Source of the DNA: Candidatus Westeberhardia cardiocondylae
GTDB lineage: Bacteria > Pseudomonadota > Gammaproteobacteria > Enterobacterales > Enterobacteriaceae
Assembly: GCA_024648785.1 (NCBI GenBank)
Contig: JABYQB010000002.1
Coordinates: 37,763-101,762 of the forward strand
DNA length: 64,000 nt
Direction of reading: 5' to 3'
Shown here: piece by piece, positions 1 through 9,627 of the stretch
Numbering within the stretch: the stretch's first letter is position 1
Layout of the letters: every line of letters begins with the position of its first letter
Notes under the pieces: model-generated
Databases searched by the model: none
The model's input: the letters and a program-made list of their open reading frames with translations, nothing else
Told to the model about the DNA's origin: nothing
Translations under genes and position numbers: made by a program

Positions 1-960
1 GATTATGATTTATCTTCTGTTATGTTTGTTGCTACATCTAATTCAATGAATATACCTTTACCATTACTTGATAGGATGGAGGTTATTTATTTATCAAGTT
101 ATACTGAGGAAGAAAAATTAAACATTTCTAGGAAGTATTTATTATTTAAACAGATGCGTCGTAATGCTTTAAAAAAAAAAGAATTAATAGTAAAAGATGA
201 TGTATTTTTGGAAATTATACGTTATTACACAAGAGAATCTGGTGTAAGAAATTTAGAGAGAGAAATTTCAAGATTGTGTAGAAAGTCTGTAAAGATGTTA
301 TTAATGGATAAATCTAATAAAGTTATTACTATTGATATTAAAAATTTAAAAAATTTTTTGGGTGTAAAACGTTTTACTTATGGCATGATAGATAAGGAAA
401 ATAGAATTGGTCAAGTTACTGGGTTAGCATGGACAGAGGTAGGAGGGGATTTGTTAACTATTGAAGCTGCGTGTGTACCAGGAAAAGGAAAATTAAATTA
501 TACTGGGTCTCTTGGTGAAGTAATGCAAGAATCTATTCAGGCTGCATTGACTGTAGTACGTTCTTGTTCTGATAAGCTTGGAATTAATTCAAATTTTTAT
601 GAAAATAAAGATATTCATGTTCATGTTCCAGAAGGAGCTACTCCTAAAGACGGTCCAAGTGCTGGTGTTGCAGTGTGTACTGCGTTAGTTTCTTGTTTGA
701 CTGGTAATCCAGTTAAATCTAATGTTGCTATGACAGGTGAAATTACCTTACATGGTCAAATATTACAAATTGGAGGTTTGAAAGAAAAGTTGTTAGCAGC
801 TCATCGTGGTGGAATTACATTGGTATTGATTCCATATGATAATAAACGAGATTTGGAAGATGTGTCTTCTGTTGTTATTAATAATTTGGATATTTGTTTT
901 GTGAAACATATTGATGAAGTATTAGAATTAGCATTACAAAATTCTACATGTTGTGTATAA
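1..960 (+). CDS. lon: Lon ATP-dependent protease, C-terminal part (cut by window edge)
   Basis: Lon degrades misfolded and regulatory proteins in the cytoplasm. The reading frame is open from base 1 and starts mid-protein, in the AAA+ sensor region (MFVATSNSMN, LLDRMEV). It runs through the helical subdomain into the S16 protease domain. The catalytic Ser is in GPSAG (codon 658-660) and the Lys is in GGLKEK (codon 781-783), so the protease dyad is intact. The C-terminus ends shortly after LALQN, slightly shorter than in E. coli. An A10 tract at 171-180 is in frame. In E. coli hupB follows lon; here a long gene-free spacer does. Identity is certain; the true start lies outside the window. Confidence 0.97.
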   Translation, partial: DYDLSSVMFVATSNSMNIPLPLLDRMEVIYLSSYTEEEKLNISRKYLLFKQMRRNALKKKELIVKDDVFLEIIRYYTRESGVRNLEREISRLCRKSVKMLLMDKSNKVITIDIKNLKNFLGVKRFTYGMIDKENRIGQVTGLAWTEVGGDLLTIEAACVPGKGKLNYTGSLGEVMQESIQAALTVVRSCSDKLGINSNFYENKDIHVHVPEGATPKDGPSAGVAVCTALVSCLTGNPVKSNVAMTGEITLHGQILQIGGLKEKLLAAHRGGITLVLIPYDNKRDLEDVSSVVINNLDICFVKHIDEVLELALQNSTCCV

Positions 961-1922
961 AATATTAAAATATTAAATTTAATCTAAAATATAATTATGT
1001 TTTATGTAAATTTTTTATTTTATAAATTTTATGATATTTTATAATGTATAATATTTTTTTACATTATATTTTATAATATTTTCATACTTTTGTTGTAATA
1101 TTTTTTTGTTTGTTATTAATTAATTTTAATATTTTAGTCATTTATATATTTTAAAATTTTGTTTATTATTTTGAAATTTTATTATTTTTTATTTTATATA
1201 ATTAAAATTAATTAATAATTTGATTTGTTTATTTTTTTAAATATTTTTACTTTTATGTAATTTATTAAATGCAAATATTATTTTTATATTTTTCTAATTT
1301 TTTTTATATTATTGTATATTTTGTTGTTTAATTTTATATCTATAATAATGTTATTAAATTTTTAATTTTTAAATTAAAATGAGATATTTTAGATTTTCTA
1401 GTTTTTTAATTATTTTTTTCATTTTTATTTTTGTTTTAACTGAAATAAGTAAGTATTTATTTTATTAATTTAATAGTATTAAACTATTGTATAGTTAATG
1501 AGAATAAAAGAAATTATGCAAAAAATATTATTTAATTTAAATTATTAATATATTATTTGAAATACTTGAAAAGTTTTTATTATTTATTTTGATTAATGAG
1601 ATAAGTATATAAATTTATTTATAAAGTTTTTATTTATATGTTTATAAATACATTTTATATATTGAAAAAGTTTTAAAATTAAAATACTAATATATTAGTA
1701 TGTTTTGTATTATATTAGTATGAAAAATTTTAATAATTTATGTTATTAAATATTTGAATAATTTCTTTTATGTTGATATTGTTTTTGTAAGTTTATATTT
1801 AAATATATGTTACTTTTGTAATTCTCTTTTTTTTAAATTTTATGTGGTATGTTAATATTGTTTTTATATTTATGTATTTTATTACAATTTAATATATATT
1901 AAATTAAATATATTTTAAAAAT
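961..1922. other. Gene-free AT-rich spacer between lon and miaA
   Basis: About 960 bases with no ORF that looks like a protein and no tRNA. hupB follows lon in E. coli, but I see no recognisable remnant of it or of 4.5S RNA (no GGAAG-type SRP motif). The only structured element I noticed is a palindrome with a repeated half-site at 1684-1722, listed separately. The spacer joins two loci that are far apart in E. coli. Confidence 0.6.
1684..1722. repeat. 18-bp perfect palindrome plus repeated half-site
   Basis: ATACTAATATATTAGTAT (1684-1701) is a perfect palindrome. The 12-mer TATATTAGTATG occurs at 1691-1702 and again at 1711-1722, a spacing of exactly 20 bases. This layout resembles an operator, but in DNA this AT-rich it may be chance. 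No bound regulator can be proposed. Confidence 0.35.
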
Positions 1923-2858
1923 ATGGTAAGTTATTTGAAAATTATTTTTTTGATCGGTCCTACTTCTTCTGGAAAAACTGATCTTTCTGTGTTATTAGGT
2001 CGTAGATTGCCAATAGAAATTATAAGTGTGGATTCCGCAATGGTTTATCGTGGAATGGATATTGGTACTGCAAAACCATCTTATAAAGATTTGTTAGATA
2101 TTCCACATAGATTAATTAATATTTGTGATCCAATTGATAGTTATTCTGTATTTGAGTTTTACAAAGATTCTGTTAAAGCAATACATGATATTATTAAACG
2201 CGGTCGAATTCCTATGTTAGTTGGAGGTAGTATGTTTTATTTTAAATCTTTATTTAGTGGTGGATTTTCTGTTTTACCATCTAATAATAAAGAAATAAGA
2301 TTATATATTAGTAATAAGGCAAATAAGATTGGATGGAAAAAAATGTATCAAAAATTAAAAAAAATTGATTTTACTTCAGCATGTCGTATTCACCCTAATG
2401 ATATACAGAGAATATCTAGAGCTTTGGAAGTTTTTTTTGTTTCTGGTAAAACAATTACAGAATTAAGTAAAAATTTTTTAAAAAATTCTATTTTTGATAA
2501 ATATAAGACATATAAATTTATTGTTTTTCCTTATAATAAAAGTTTATTACATAAACGTATTGAAAGAAGATTTTATGATATGTTATCCTTGGGATTTGAA
2601 AATGAGGTGCGTTTGTTATTTTCTAGAGGTGATCTTACTGAAAATATGCCTTCAATGAAATGTATTGGTTATCGTCAAATGTTGTTGTATATTACTGGAA
2701 GTATTAATTATAACGATATGATAAATAGAGCTATTTTTGCAACTAAGAATCTTGCAAAACGTCAAATTACTTGGATAAAAAAATGGAATAATTTTTATTG
2801 TTTAGATTCTGAAAATATTTTTGAATCACTTGATAAGGTGTTAAGAATTGTTCTTTGA
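1923..2858 (+). CDS. miaA: tRNA dimethylallyltransferase MiaA
   Basis: MiaA transfers a dimethylallyl group to A37 of tRNAs reading UNN codons, giving i6A. The P-loop GPTSSGKT is at residues 12-19 (Ser where Ala is usual), followed by the substrate-binding segment SVDSAMVYRGMDIGTAKP at about 35-52. The length of 311 residues is normal. It lies directly upstream of hfq, as in E. coli. MiaB, which completes ms2i6A37, is also encoded in this window (28077-29411), so the pathway looks functional. There is no obvious Shine-Dalgarno sequence at the ATG. Confidence 0.97.
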   Translation: MVSYLKIIFLIGPTSSGKTDLSVLLGRRLPIEIISVDSAMVYRGMDIGTAKPSYKDLLDIPHRLINICDPIDSYSVFEFYKDSVKAIHDIIKRGRIPMLVGGSMFYFKSLFSGGFSVLPSNNKEIRLYISNKANKIGWKKMYQKLKKIDFTSACRIHPNDIQRISRALEVFFVSGKTITELSKNFLKNSIFDKYKTYKFIVFPYNKSLLHKRIERRFYDMLSLGFENEVRLLFSRGDLTENMPSMKCIGYRQMLLYITGSINYNDMINRAIFATKNLAKRQITWIKKWNNFYCLDSENIFESLDKVLRIVL

Positions 2859-2992
2859 GTAATATTTATTTTATTAAATAATATGGATATTGTGTTGTTA
2901 TATATTAGATTTTAATGTGTATAATATTTAATATAATATAAATTTTATATATGAATTATAAGATAAATAAAATATGTAAGGAAACATTAATT

Positions 2993-3301
2993 GTGAAAGG
3001 AAAATCTTTACAAGATCCATTTTTAAATACATTGCGACGTGAACGTGTACCTGTTTCGATTTATTTAATAAATGGTATAAAGTTAGAGGGTAAAATTGAA
3101 TCTTTTGATGTATTTGTTATTCTTTTAAAGAATACAGTTAGTCAAATAATTTATAAACATGCTATTTCTACTGTTGTACCCGCTCGTTCCATATTATATT
3201 ATAATGATAATGTGAATAGTGGTAATTTTAACAATTATAAAAAAAATACAATATTTTCACAATCACGAGTTAGTGTGTTAAATAAGTTATCTAAAATATA
3301 A
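2993..3301 (+). CDS. hfq: RNA chaperone Hfq
   Basis: Hfq forms an Sm-like hexamer that pairs small RNAs with mRNAs. Sm1 and Sm2 are almost unchanged ([39 protein letters not shown]). I chose the GTG at 2993. It follows TAAGGA (2977-2982) by 10 bases, puts the start where E. coli Hfq starts, and gives exactly 102 residues. An in-frame ATG at 2951 would add 14 residues and has no ribosome-binding site. The C-terminal tail is kept but Asn/Ser-rich and diverged. hflX, the next gene in E. coli, is absent. Confidence 0.93.
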   Translation: MKGKSLQDPFLNTLRRERVPVSIYLINGIKLEGKIESFDVFVILLKNTVSQIIYKHAISTVVPARSILYYNDNVNSGNFNNYKKNTIFSQSRVSVLNKLSKI

Positions 3302-3699
3302 TTTTATCAAATTTAATTTTGTTAGAATTTAAAATGTTAATGTTATATTTTTTAAGAAAAATGCATTATTTTAATGTATTTATGGAAATTATTTATGTAT
3401 ATTGATATTTAATAGATATTACATAATTAGTATTTATTAAAAATTTTAATGTATATTGTTTATTCTTATATTAAAATAATTATAATTTATTTAAGTTTAT
3501 TTTTTAATAACATTAATTTAATATTAAATATTTTATTTATTTGTATGTTATTTATAAAATTTTTCAATTTTGTTATTTTTTAATAAAAAATTTTTTATAA
3601 ATATATATTTTATATATTATAAGTATATTTAGTTTTTGGTGTTTAATTAATAGAATAATAAAAAATTTTAAATTATTAAATAAAAGCGTTGTATCTTAT
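3302..3699. other. Gene-free spacer where hflX would lie
   Basis: Nearly 400 bases of A/T-rich sequence between hfq and hflK. The E. coli position of hflX (a GTPase gene) falls here. I find no G-domain motif or other trace of it on either strand, and no clear terminator. Confidence 0.55.
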
Positions 3700-4785
3700 A
3701 TGTTAAAGATAATAAAATTTTTTTCATTTTTTAATATAAAAAGTAATATTTATAGTTTTTTAAATTTTAATAAGTATATTAATAAATTATATGTGAATGG
3801 TCCTCCTGATTTAGAGGATGTTTTACGTAATTTTTTTAAAAAATTTAAAATTTTTAATTATAAAAATAAAATTTTTAATACTAATAAAATATATTTTAAT
3901 AAGAATAATATTTATATTATTTTTTTTGTGGTATTTTTTATTATTTTATTTTTTATATGTAGTGGTTTTTATATAATACGAGAGGCTGAACGTGGTGTAG
4001 TATTAAGATTTGGTAAATTTCATCATATAGTTTTGCCAGGATTGAATTGGAAATTTAGTTTTATTGATTCTGTTCATACTGTTAATGTAGAATCTGTGCA
4101 GGAATTAGTATCTTCAGGAGTTATGTTAACATCTGATGAAAATGTTATTCGTGTTGAAATGAATGTTCAGTATCGTATTACTGATCCAAAATCTTATTTG
4201 TTTAGTGTTACTAATGCTGATGACAGTCTTAGACAAGCTACTGATAGTGCTTTGCGTGGTGTTATTGGTAAATATACAATGGATCGTATTCTTACTGAAG
4301 GCAGAACATTGGTTCGTAATGATACTCAACGTATTTTGGAAGATATTATTTATCCATATAATATGGGAATTACTTTGTTGGATGTTAATTTTCAGACTGC
4401 TAGACCACCAGAAGAAGTTAAGGAATCTTTTGATGACGCAATAGCTGCAAGAGAGAATGAACAACAATATATTCGAGAAGCTGAAGCTTATGTTAATGAA
4501 GTTCAACCTCGTGCTAATGGTAAAGCACAACGTATTTTAGAAGAAGGTCGTGCATATAAGACTAAATCTATTTTAAATGCAAAAGGTGAAGTTCAACGTT
4601 TTTTAAAAATATTACCGGAATATAAAATTTCTCCAGAGATAACAAAAGAGCGTTTGTATATAGATGTTATGGAGAGAGTATTAAGTGGTTCAAAAAAAAT
4701 ATTGGTTTCTAAAAATAATACAATTTTTTTAGATTATGGATTATTTAATAAAAATTTATTAAATTTTGTAAAAAATTCTGGTTAA
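3700..4785 (+). CDS. hflK: FtsH modulator HflK (SPFH/band 7)
   Basis: HflK and HflC form a large periplasm-facing inner membrane complex around the FtsH protease and limit its access to membrane substrates. The family signature GPPDLEDVLR is kept at about residues 34-43. It is followed by one membrane segment (about 70-95) and the band 7 domain (REAERGVVLRFGKF, TSDENVIRVEMNVQYR, RPPEEVKESFDDAIAARENEQQYI). At 361 residues it is shorter than the E. coli protein: the Gly-rich N-terminal linker is replaced by Lys/Asn/Phe-rich sequence and the Gln/Ser-rich C-terminal tail is missing. The start is uncertain because no Shine-Dalgarno sequence is visible. Confidence 0.95.
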   Translation: MLKIIKFFSFFNIKSNIYSFLNFNKYINKLYVNGPPDLEDVLRNFFKKFKIFNYKNKIFNTNKIYFNKNNIYIIFFVVFFIILFFICSGFYIIREAERGVVLRFGKFHHIVLPGLNWKFSFIDSVHTVNVESVQELVSSGVMLTSDENVIRVEMNVQYRITDPKSYLFSVTNADDSLRQATDSALRGVIGKYTMDRILTEGRTLVRNDTQRILEDIIYPYNMGITLLDVNFQTARPPEEVKESFDDAIAARENEQQYIREAEAYVNEVQPRANGKAQRILEEGRAYKTKSILNAKGEVQRFLKILPEYKISPEITKERLYIDVMERVLSGSKKILVSKNNTIFLDYGLFNKNLLNFVKNSG

Positions 4786-4923
4786 GAAAAAATAATATTT
4801 TTAATATTAATTTATTATTTTAATGTGAAATAATAATTTATTAACTAATGTTATTTTTTATTTTTAATTATATTCAACTAATGTTATTTATTGTAAAAAA
4901 AATAATATGAGGTTATTAATATT

Positions 4924-5925
4924 GTGACACGACATATTGTAATTATATCTGTAATTTTTTCTGTATTAATATCTTTTTATACATCATGTTTTATTATTCA
5001 AGAAGGTCAATGTGGTATTGTTTTGAGATTTGGTAAAGTGTTACGTGATATAGATAATAATCCAATAGTTTATAATCCTGGTTTACATATAAAAATTCCT
5101 ATTTTAGAAAAAGTTAAAAATCTTGATATTCGTATTCAAACTATGGAAAATCAAGAGGATAGATTTGTAACTATGGAAAAAAAAGATTTAATTATTGATT
5201 CATATATCAAATGGAGAATTAGTGATTTTAGTAGGTATTATTTAGCTACAGGTGGTGGTGATATATCTCAGGCTGAAACTTTGATTAGAAGAAAATTTTC
5301 TGATCGTCTTCGTTCTGAATTAGGAAAATTAGACGTTAAAGGAATTGTTACTGATTCTAGAAATCAATTAATGAGTGATGTTAGAAAATTGTTAAATTAT
5401 GGTACAGTTGGTAATGATAATGAAAAAGTATTATCTAATAATTGTATGTTTTTTAGTAATTTTAAAAATAATGAATTTTATTTGGTTGATAGTTTTAAAG
5501 ATAATTTAGAAATTAATCAAAATAGTATGGCTGCTTTAGGTATTGAGATAGTTGATGTTCGTATAAAACAAATTAATTTACCTGTAGAAGTTTCTGACGC
5601 TATTTATCAACGTATGCGTGCTGAAAGAGAGGCAGTTGCTAGAAGACATCGTTCTCAGGGGCAGGAGGAAGCAGAAAAATTGAGAGCTGTTGCTGATTAT
5701 GAAGTTACTCGTACTTTATCTGAAGCTGAACATCAGTCATTAATTATTAGAGGTGAAGCTGATGCTGAAACTGTAAGGATATATGCAAATTCTTTTAACG
5801 AAGATCCTGATTTTTATATTTTTCTTAGAATGTTGCATGCTTATGAGAATAGTTTTAAAGATGATTATAATGTAATTGTTTTAAATCCTGAAAGTAATTT
5901 TTTGCGTTTTATGAAATTACAATAA
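4924..5925 (+). CDS. hflC: FtsH modulator HflC (SPFH/band 7)
   Basis: This is the partner of HflK in the FtsH regulatory complex. It has an N-terminal signal-anchor (about residues 5-25) followed by the band 7 core (EGQCGIVLRFGKVLRD, KKDLIVDSYIKWRIS-type segment, YYLATGGGDISQAE, RMRAEREAVARRHRSQGQEEAEKLRA split over about 230-260). Its 333 residues match the usual length. The start is GTG at 4924. It sits 138 bases after hflK. The following E. coli genes nsrR and rnr are missing before rlmB. Confidence 0.96.
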   Translation: MTRHIVIISVIFSVLISFYTSCFIIQEGQCGIVLRFGKVLRDIDNNPIVYNPGLHIKIPILEKVKNLDIRIQTMENQEDRFVTMEKKDLIIDSYIKWRISDFSRYYLATGGGDISQAETLIRRKFSDRLRSELGKLDVKGIVTDSRNQLMSDVRKLLNYGTVGNDNEKVLSNNCMFFSNFKNNEFYLVDSFKDNLEINQNSMAALGIEIVDVRIKQINLPVEVSDAIYQRMRAEREAVARRHRSQGQEEAEKLRAVADYEVTRTLSEAEHQSLIIRGEADAETVRIYANSFNEDPDFYIFLRMLHAYENSFKDDYNVIVLNPESNFLRFMKLQ

Positions 5926-6129
5926 TTAAATTGTTTTATTTGTATATGTTGAAAACAAAATCTTATTTAATTTAATTAAAATAATATTTTATTATTTTAT
6001 TTTAAGATGTTAGTTTTTAATTTTATTAAATTTAATTTTTTTAAAATTTTATATGAAAGGGTTGATTTTTTTATTTTTTTTGTATTAGTAGTTAATTTTT
6101 TTAATTTTTAAATTTTTGTTTATTTGTAA

Positions 6130-6864
6130 ATGTGTGAAATAGTTTATGGTATACATGTTATAGAGTCTATTTTATATAAAAATCCTGATAGATTTTTAGA
6201 AGTGTATATTATTAATAATTATAATACACGTTTGAAAAAATTAGTATATTTTTTACAGAAATATGACATTTTAATTAAGTTTGTAAATAAAAAATTTTTA
6301 TATAATATTGTTAAATATTATGGTGTACATCAGGGTATTGTGGCAAAAATTAAAAAAAATGTATTTAAAAATGATATTTTCTCATTTGTTTCAAGCAGAT
6401 CTAGATCTTTGTTATTAGTTTTAGATGGTATTACTGACTCTAGAAATTTGGGAGCTTGTTTTAGAAATGCCGAAGCAGCTGGTGTAGATGCTATAATTGT
6501 TCCAAAGCATCGTTCCGCAAAATTAAATGCTATTGCTAAAAAATCTTCTAGTGGTTCATCTGAGTTAGTTCCATTTTTTAGAGTAAATAATTTGTCTAGA
6601 GTATTAAATTTTTTGAAAAGTTGTAATTTTTGGATTATTGGAACTAGTTCTAATTCTAATCATTCTTTATATAATGCAAAAGTTGATAGTGATTCTTTAG
6701 TTTTGATTTTAGGTTCTGAGGATAAAGGTATGCGTTTTTTGACAAGTAAATATTGTAATGAAATTGTCAGTGTTCCAATGTTTGGATTAATTTCTTCTTT
6801 GAATGTTTCTGTGGTATCTGGAATATGTTTATTTGAATTTATAAGAAAACGTAAATATAAATGA
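6130..6864 (+). CDS. rlmB: 23S rRNA (Gm2251) 2'-O-methyltransferase RlmB
   Basis: RlmB methylates the ribose of G2251 in the peptidyl-transferase P-loop of 23S rRNA. The N-terminal substrate-binding domain begins YGIHVIESIL. The SPOUT trefoil-knot domain carries LVLDGITDSRNLGACFRNAEA, LILGSEDKGMR and SSLNVSVVSGICLFEF, which hold the SAM-binding knot and the conserved Asn/Ser. Its 244 residues match E. coli. It follows hflC with only nsrR and rnr lost in between. Confidence 0.95.
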   Translation: MCEIVYGIHVIESILYKNPDRFLEVYIINNYNTRLKKLVYFLQKYDILIKFVNKKFLYNIVKYYGVHQGIVAKIKKNVFKNDIFSFVSSRSRSLLLVLDGITDSRNLGACFRNAEAAGVDAIIVPKHRSAKLNAIAKKSSSGSSELVPFFRVNNLSRVLNFLKSCNFWIIGTSSNSNHSLYNAKVDSDSLVLILGSEDKGMRFLTSKYCNEIVSVPMFGLISSLNVSVVSGICLFEFIRKRKYK

Positions 6865-7185
6865 ATATTAAAAATTTTTAATTTTTATATTTTAATATTT
6901 AATTATAACATGTTAATAAATTATTTATTTTTATTTTTTATTTTTCATTTATAGTTTTATAATATATCATTGTATTTGTATATTTTTATATATATTATTA
7001 GTGTTAAATTTTTGTAAAAATAAAATTTAAGTTTAAAAATGTATTTAATATTTATTAGATTTAATTTTTTGTTTATATATTTTTTAAATATTTTAATTGT
7101 ATTCTTATTTAAGATAATTTTTAATATGATACATTTTTATTATATTGTTTGTGAATAAATTAATTTTTAAAAATTTGGAGATATT
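6865..7185. other. Gene-free spacer upstream of rpsF
   Basis: About 320 bases without a credible ORF. The yjf genes that separate rlmB from rpsF in E. coli have left no trace I can recognise. The promoter of the rpsF-rpsR-rplI operon is expected here, but A/T content is too high to choose one. A GGAG ribosome-binding site precedes rpsF at about 7176-7179. Confidence 0.5.
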
Positions 7186-7521
7186 ATGAGGAATTATGAA
7201 GTTGTTTTTATGGTACATCCTGATAAATTTAATCATATTGATAATATACTTAATAATTTTTTATTTATTATTGTTGATAAATATGGTGGTTTAGTATATC
7301 GTTTGGAATATTGGGGTTGTTTAAACCTAACATATCCTATTAAAAAATTGTATAAAGCTTATTATTTTTTATTAAATGTTGAAGTTGTTAAAAATGCAAT
7401 TGATGAAATAAAAAAGATTTTTAAAATTGATGTTTTTGTTATTAGAAGCATGATTATTCGTGTTAAGTTAGCTATTACTGATGTTTCGCCTATGATGAAA
7501 ATAAGAGAGGATTATACATAA
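7186..7521 (+). CDS. rpsF: 30S ribosomal protein S6
   Basis: S6 binds 16S rRNA with S18 on the small-subunit platform. The start MRNYEVVFMVHPD and the motifs YWGCLNLTYPIKKLYKAYYF and VIRSMIIRVK are typical. At 111 residues it lacks the acidic C-terminal tail that E. coli RimK extends with glutamates. The spacing to rpsR is 197 bases; priB, which sits there in E. coli, is gone. Confidence 0.95.
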   Translation: MRNYEVVFMVHPDKFNHIDNILNNFLFIIVDKYGGLVYRLEYWGCLNLTYPIKKLYKAYYFLLNVEVVKNAIDEIKKIFKIDVFVIRSMIIRVKLAITDVSPMMKIREDYT

Positions 7522-7718
7522 TCATTTTAAATAAATAATATAAAAATATTTAATTTTTTTTATTTTTTATTAATAGTAGATATATCTTATTTTTTGAAAA
7601 TTATAATTTGTTGTTTTAAACATGTAATGTTTTGTATTATTGTTACAAACATGAATTTGTTCTTATTGAATGTAATTATCAATATTTTTGAATTTATATG
7701 TTTTAGGAGAATATTTAT

Positions 7719-7982
7719 ATGATATATTATACTCGTCGTAGAAAGTTTTGTCGTTTTAGAGTAAAAAATATTATTGAAATTGATTATAAGGATATTTCTG
7801 TATTAAAAAATTATATTACTGAAAGTGGTAAAATTGTACCTAGAAGAGTTACTGGAACTAGTATGAAATATCAACGTCAATTATCTAGTGCTATTAAAAA
7901 AGCTAGATATATTTCTTTATTACCTTATACAGATAATAATTATTTTTTATCAGAAAATTTTCTTAAAGAGGATAATGTATGA
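7719..7982 (+). CDS. rpsR: 30S ribosomal protein S18
   Basis: S18 pairs with S6 on the 30S platform. The core [27 protein letters not shown] and [22 protein letters not shown] is nearly unchanged. There are 87 residues compared with 75 in E. coli, because about a dozen residues (roughly 76-87) extend past the usual end and the stop overlaps the rplI start. AGGAG (7705-7709) is a clear ribosome-binding site. Confidence 0.96.
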   Translation: MIYYTRRRKFCRFRVKNIIEIDYKDISVLKNYITESGKIVPRRVTGTSMKYQRQLSSAIKKARYISLLPYTDNNYFLSENFLKEDNV

Positions 7983-8440
7983 AAGTTATTCTTATTAAGA
8001 AGGTGTTAGGGTTAGGTGATTTAGGAAATATAATAAATGTTAAGCCAGGTTATGCTAGAAATTTTTTGTTTCCTAATGGAATAGCAATTTTAGCAAGTAA
8101 AAAAAATATAGAAAATATTAAAAGTTTTAAAAAAAATGTTAATATTGTTTTTGAAACAAATTATGTTGAGGCTAAAAATAAAGCTGATAGAATTAATAAA
8201 CTAGAAAAAATTGTTATTGAGTCTAGAGTATCAGATCATGTAACTGGTAAATTATTTGGGTCTGTAAATGCTAAAAATATTTGTATAGCTATGTCAAAAT
8301 TTGGAATAAATATTTTACAAAAGGAAATATTTATGCCTAGTGGTGTTTTTAAGTTTATTGGTAAATATTATATAAATATTAAATTGCATAAAAAAGTATC
8401 TGTAAATTTTTGTATTATTGTTATTGAAAAGAAAGATTAG
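7979..8440 (+). CDS. rplI: 50S ribosomal protein L9
   Basis: L9 binds the L1-stalk base of 23S rRNA and helps keep the reading frame. The N-terminal rRNA-binding domain is well kept ([38 protein letters not shown]). A long helix and the C-terminal domain ([30 protein letters not shown]) follow. It has 153 residues. The ATG overlaps the rpsR stop (ATGA), which suggests translational coupling. It is convergent with ppa. Confidence 0.95.
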   Translation: MKVILIKKVLGLGDLGNIINVKPGYARNFLFPNGIAILASKKNIENIKSFKKNVNIVFETNYVEAKNKADRINKLEKIVIESRVSDHVTGKLFGSVNAKNICIAMSKFGINILQKEIFMPSGVFKFIGKYYINIKLHKKVSVNFCIIVIEKKD

Positions 8441-8556
8441 TTTTTGTATTATTTATTTCATGTTGTATTTATATAATTAAATATTTTATTTCGTTAAAAT
8501 TTTTAAATATTTTATAATATTTTTCATTGAATTAATATTTTCTTTTAAATGAAATA

Positions 8557-9093
8557 TTATTTGTGTAATATTAATGAATTAATAATTTCTTCTTTGGCTA
8601 TTTTAGAATTTTTCCATGAATTAATTTTAACCCATTTTTTTTTTTCTAAATCTTTGTAATGTTTAAAAAAATAAGATATTTGTGTTTTTATGAATTTAGG
8701 GAACAGATTTATATCTGTTATTTTATTGTATTGTGTAGATAATGTTTCATGTGGTACAGCTAATATTTTAACATCTTTTCCAGATTCATCTGTCATATCC
8801 AACATTCCTATAGGTTTACATCTTATTATTGTTCCTGGGTACAGAGGGTATGGTGTATGTACTAATACATCTAGAGGGTCTCCGTCGTGAGATAATGTAT
8901 TATTTATATACCCGTAATTACATGGATATAGTAGTGTTGTTGGTATGAAACGATCTACAAATATATGTCCTGTTTCTTTGTTTATTTCATATTTTACTGG
9001 GTAAGTATTTGCAGGAATTTCAATTATTGCATATATGTCTTCAGGAGTATTTTCACCGGTTGGTACGTTGGAAAAATATTCATTTTTTTTCAT
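8557..9093 (-). CDS. ppa: Inorganic pyrophosphatase
   Basis: This soluble, Mg2+-dependent enzyme hydrolyses pyrophosphate and so pulls tRNA charging and nucleic acid synthesis forward. It has 178 residues and aligns with the E. coli enzyme from end to end. The signature DGDPLDVLV with its metal-binding Asp residues is intact, as are EIPANTYPVKYE, FVDRF, YPCNYGYI and HYKDLEKKKWVK. It is convergent with rplI, leaving only 116 bases between the two stop codons. Confidence 0.97.
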   Translation of the reverse strand: MKKNEYFSNVPTGENTPEDIYAIIEIPANTYPVKYEINKETGHIFVDRFIPTTLLYPCNYGYINNTLSHDGDPLDVLVHTPYPLYPGTIIRCKPIGMLDMTDESGKDVKILAVPHETLSTQYNKITDINLFPKFIKTQISYFFKHYKDLEKKKWVKINSWKNSKIAKEEIINSLILHK

Positions 9094-9627
9094 ATTATTT
9101 ATATTTTTATTAAGTTTGTTTAAAATTACATTATTTTATTATATATTTTATTAAATTGGAGTTTTTCATTATTTATTAATTTTATTTTATTAAATTTAAA
9201 ATATATTATTGTATAATAATAATGAAATTTTATTTTGTAAATAAGTTTTGTATTATTTAATATATAAAAATTTTATATTTTTACATTAAAAATTTCATGG
9301 ATAATTTTTAATTAAATATTTTAATATGAATTTAAATATAATTTTTAAAATATTAATTTTAATTTAAATAAATTATGTTTTTGTTTTTAAATATTAAGTT
9401 TGAATTATTTTTAATATTTAAATATTTTATTAATATTAAATATAAATTATATTTTTCATGTTAATTTTATTTTTTTACAAACAAAACCTAAAATTTACAT
9501 AAAAATATATATAATATTTTTTATATTTTTTGTTTAAAAAAAATTATTTAAACAAAAATATAATAAGTTAAATTATGATATATAATTCAATATTTTGAAT
9601 TACTAAAATAGTTAAAAGGATTATTTT
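9094..9627. other. Divergent spacer between ppa and rplU
   Basis: About 530 bases separate the two divergent starts, so promoters for both ppa and rplU should lie here. No ORF is convincing, and ispB, which lies next to rplU in E. coli, has left no trace. A strong A/T hairpin at 9527-9558 is listed separately. The rplU ribosome-binding site is AAGGA at about 9615-9619. Confidence 0.5.
9527..9558 (+). promoter_or_regulatory. 12-bp perfect hairpin upstream of rplU
   Basis: TTTTTGTTTAAA (9527-9538) is the exact reverse complement of TTTAAACAAAAA (9547-9558), with an 8-base loop. A TATAAT hexamer follows at once (9559-9564), though no good -35 lies at the right distance. It ends about 70 bases before rplU. 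It could be a leader structure, a regulator site or the relic of an upstream terminator. Evidence is base pairing only. Confidence 0.4.

Noticed and set aside
2951..2992. Alternative hfq start at ATG 2951
   Set aside because: No Shine-Dalgarno sequence and 14 residues beyond the conserved N-terminus; GTG 2993 fits family length and has TAAGGA upstream.
4126..4530. Antisense frame of 134 codons inside hflK
   Set aside because: It is the complement of a strongly conserved HflK region; Ser/Asn/Ile composition is typical of antisense shadow frames.
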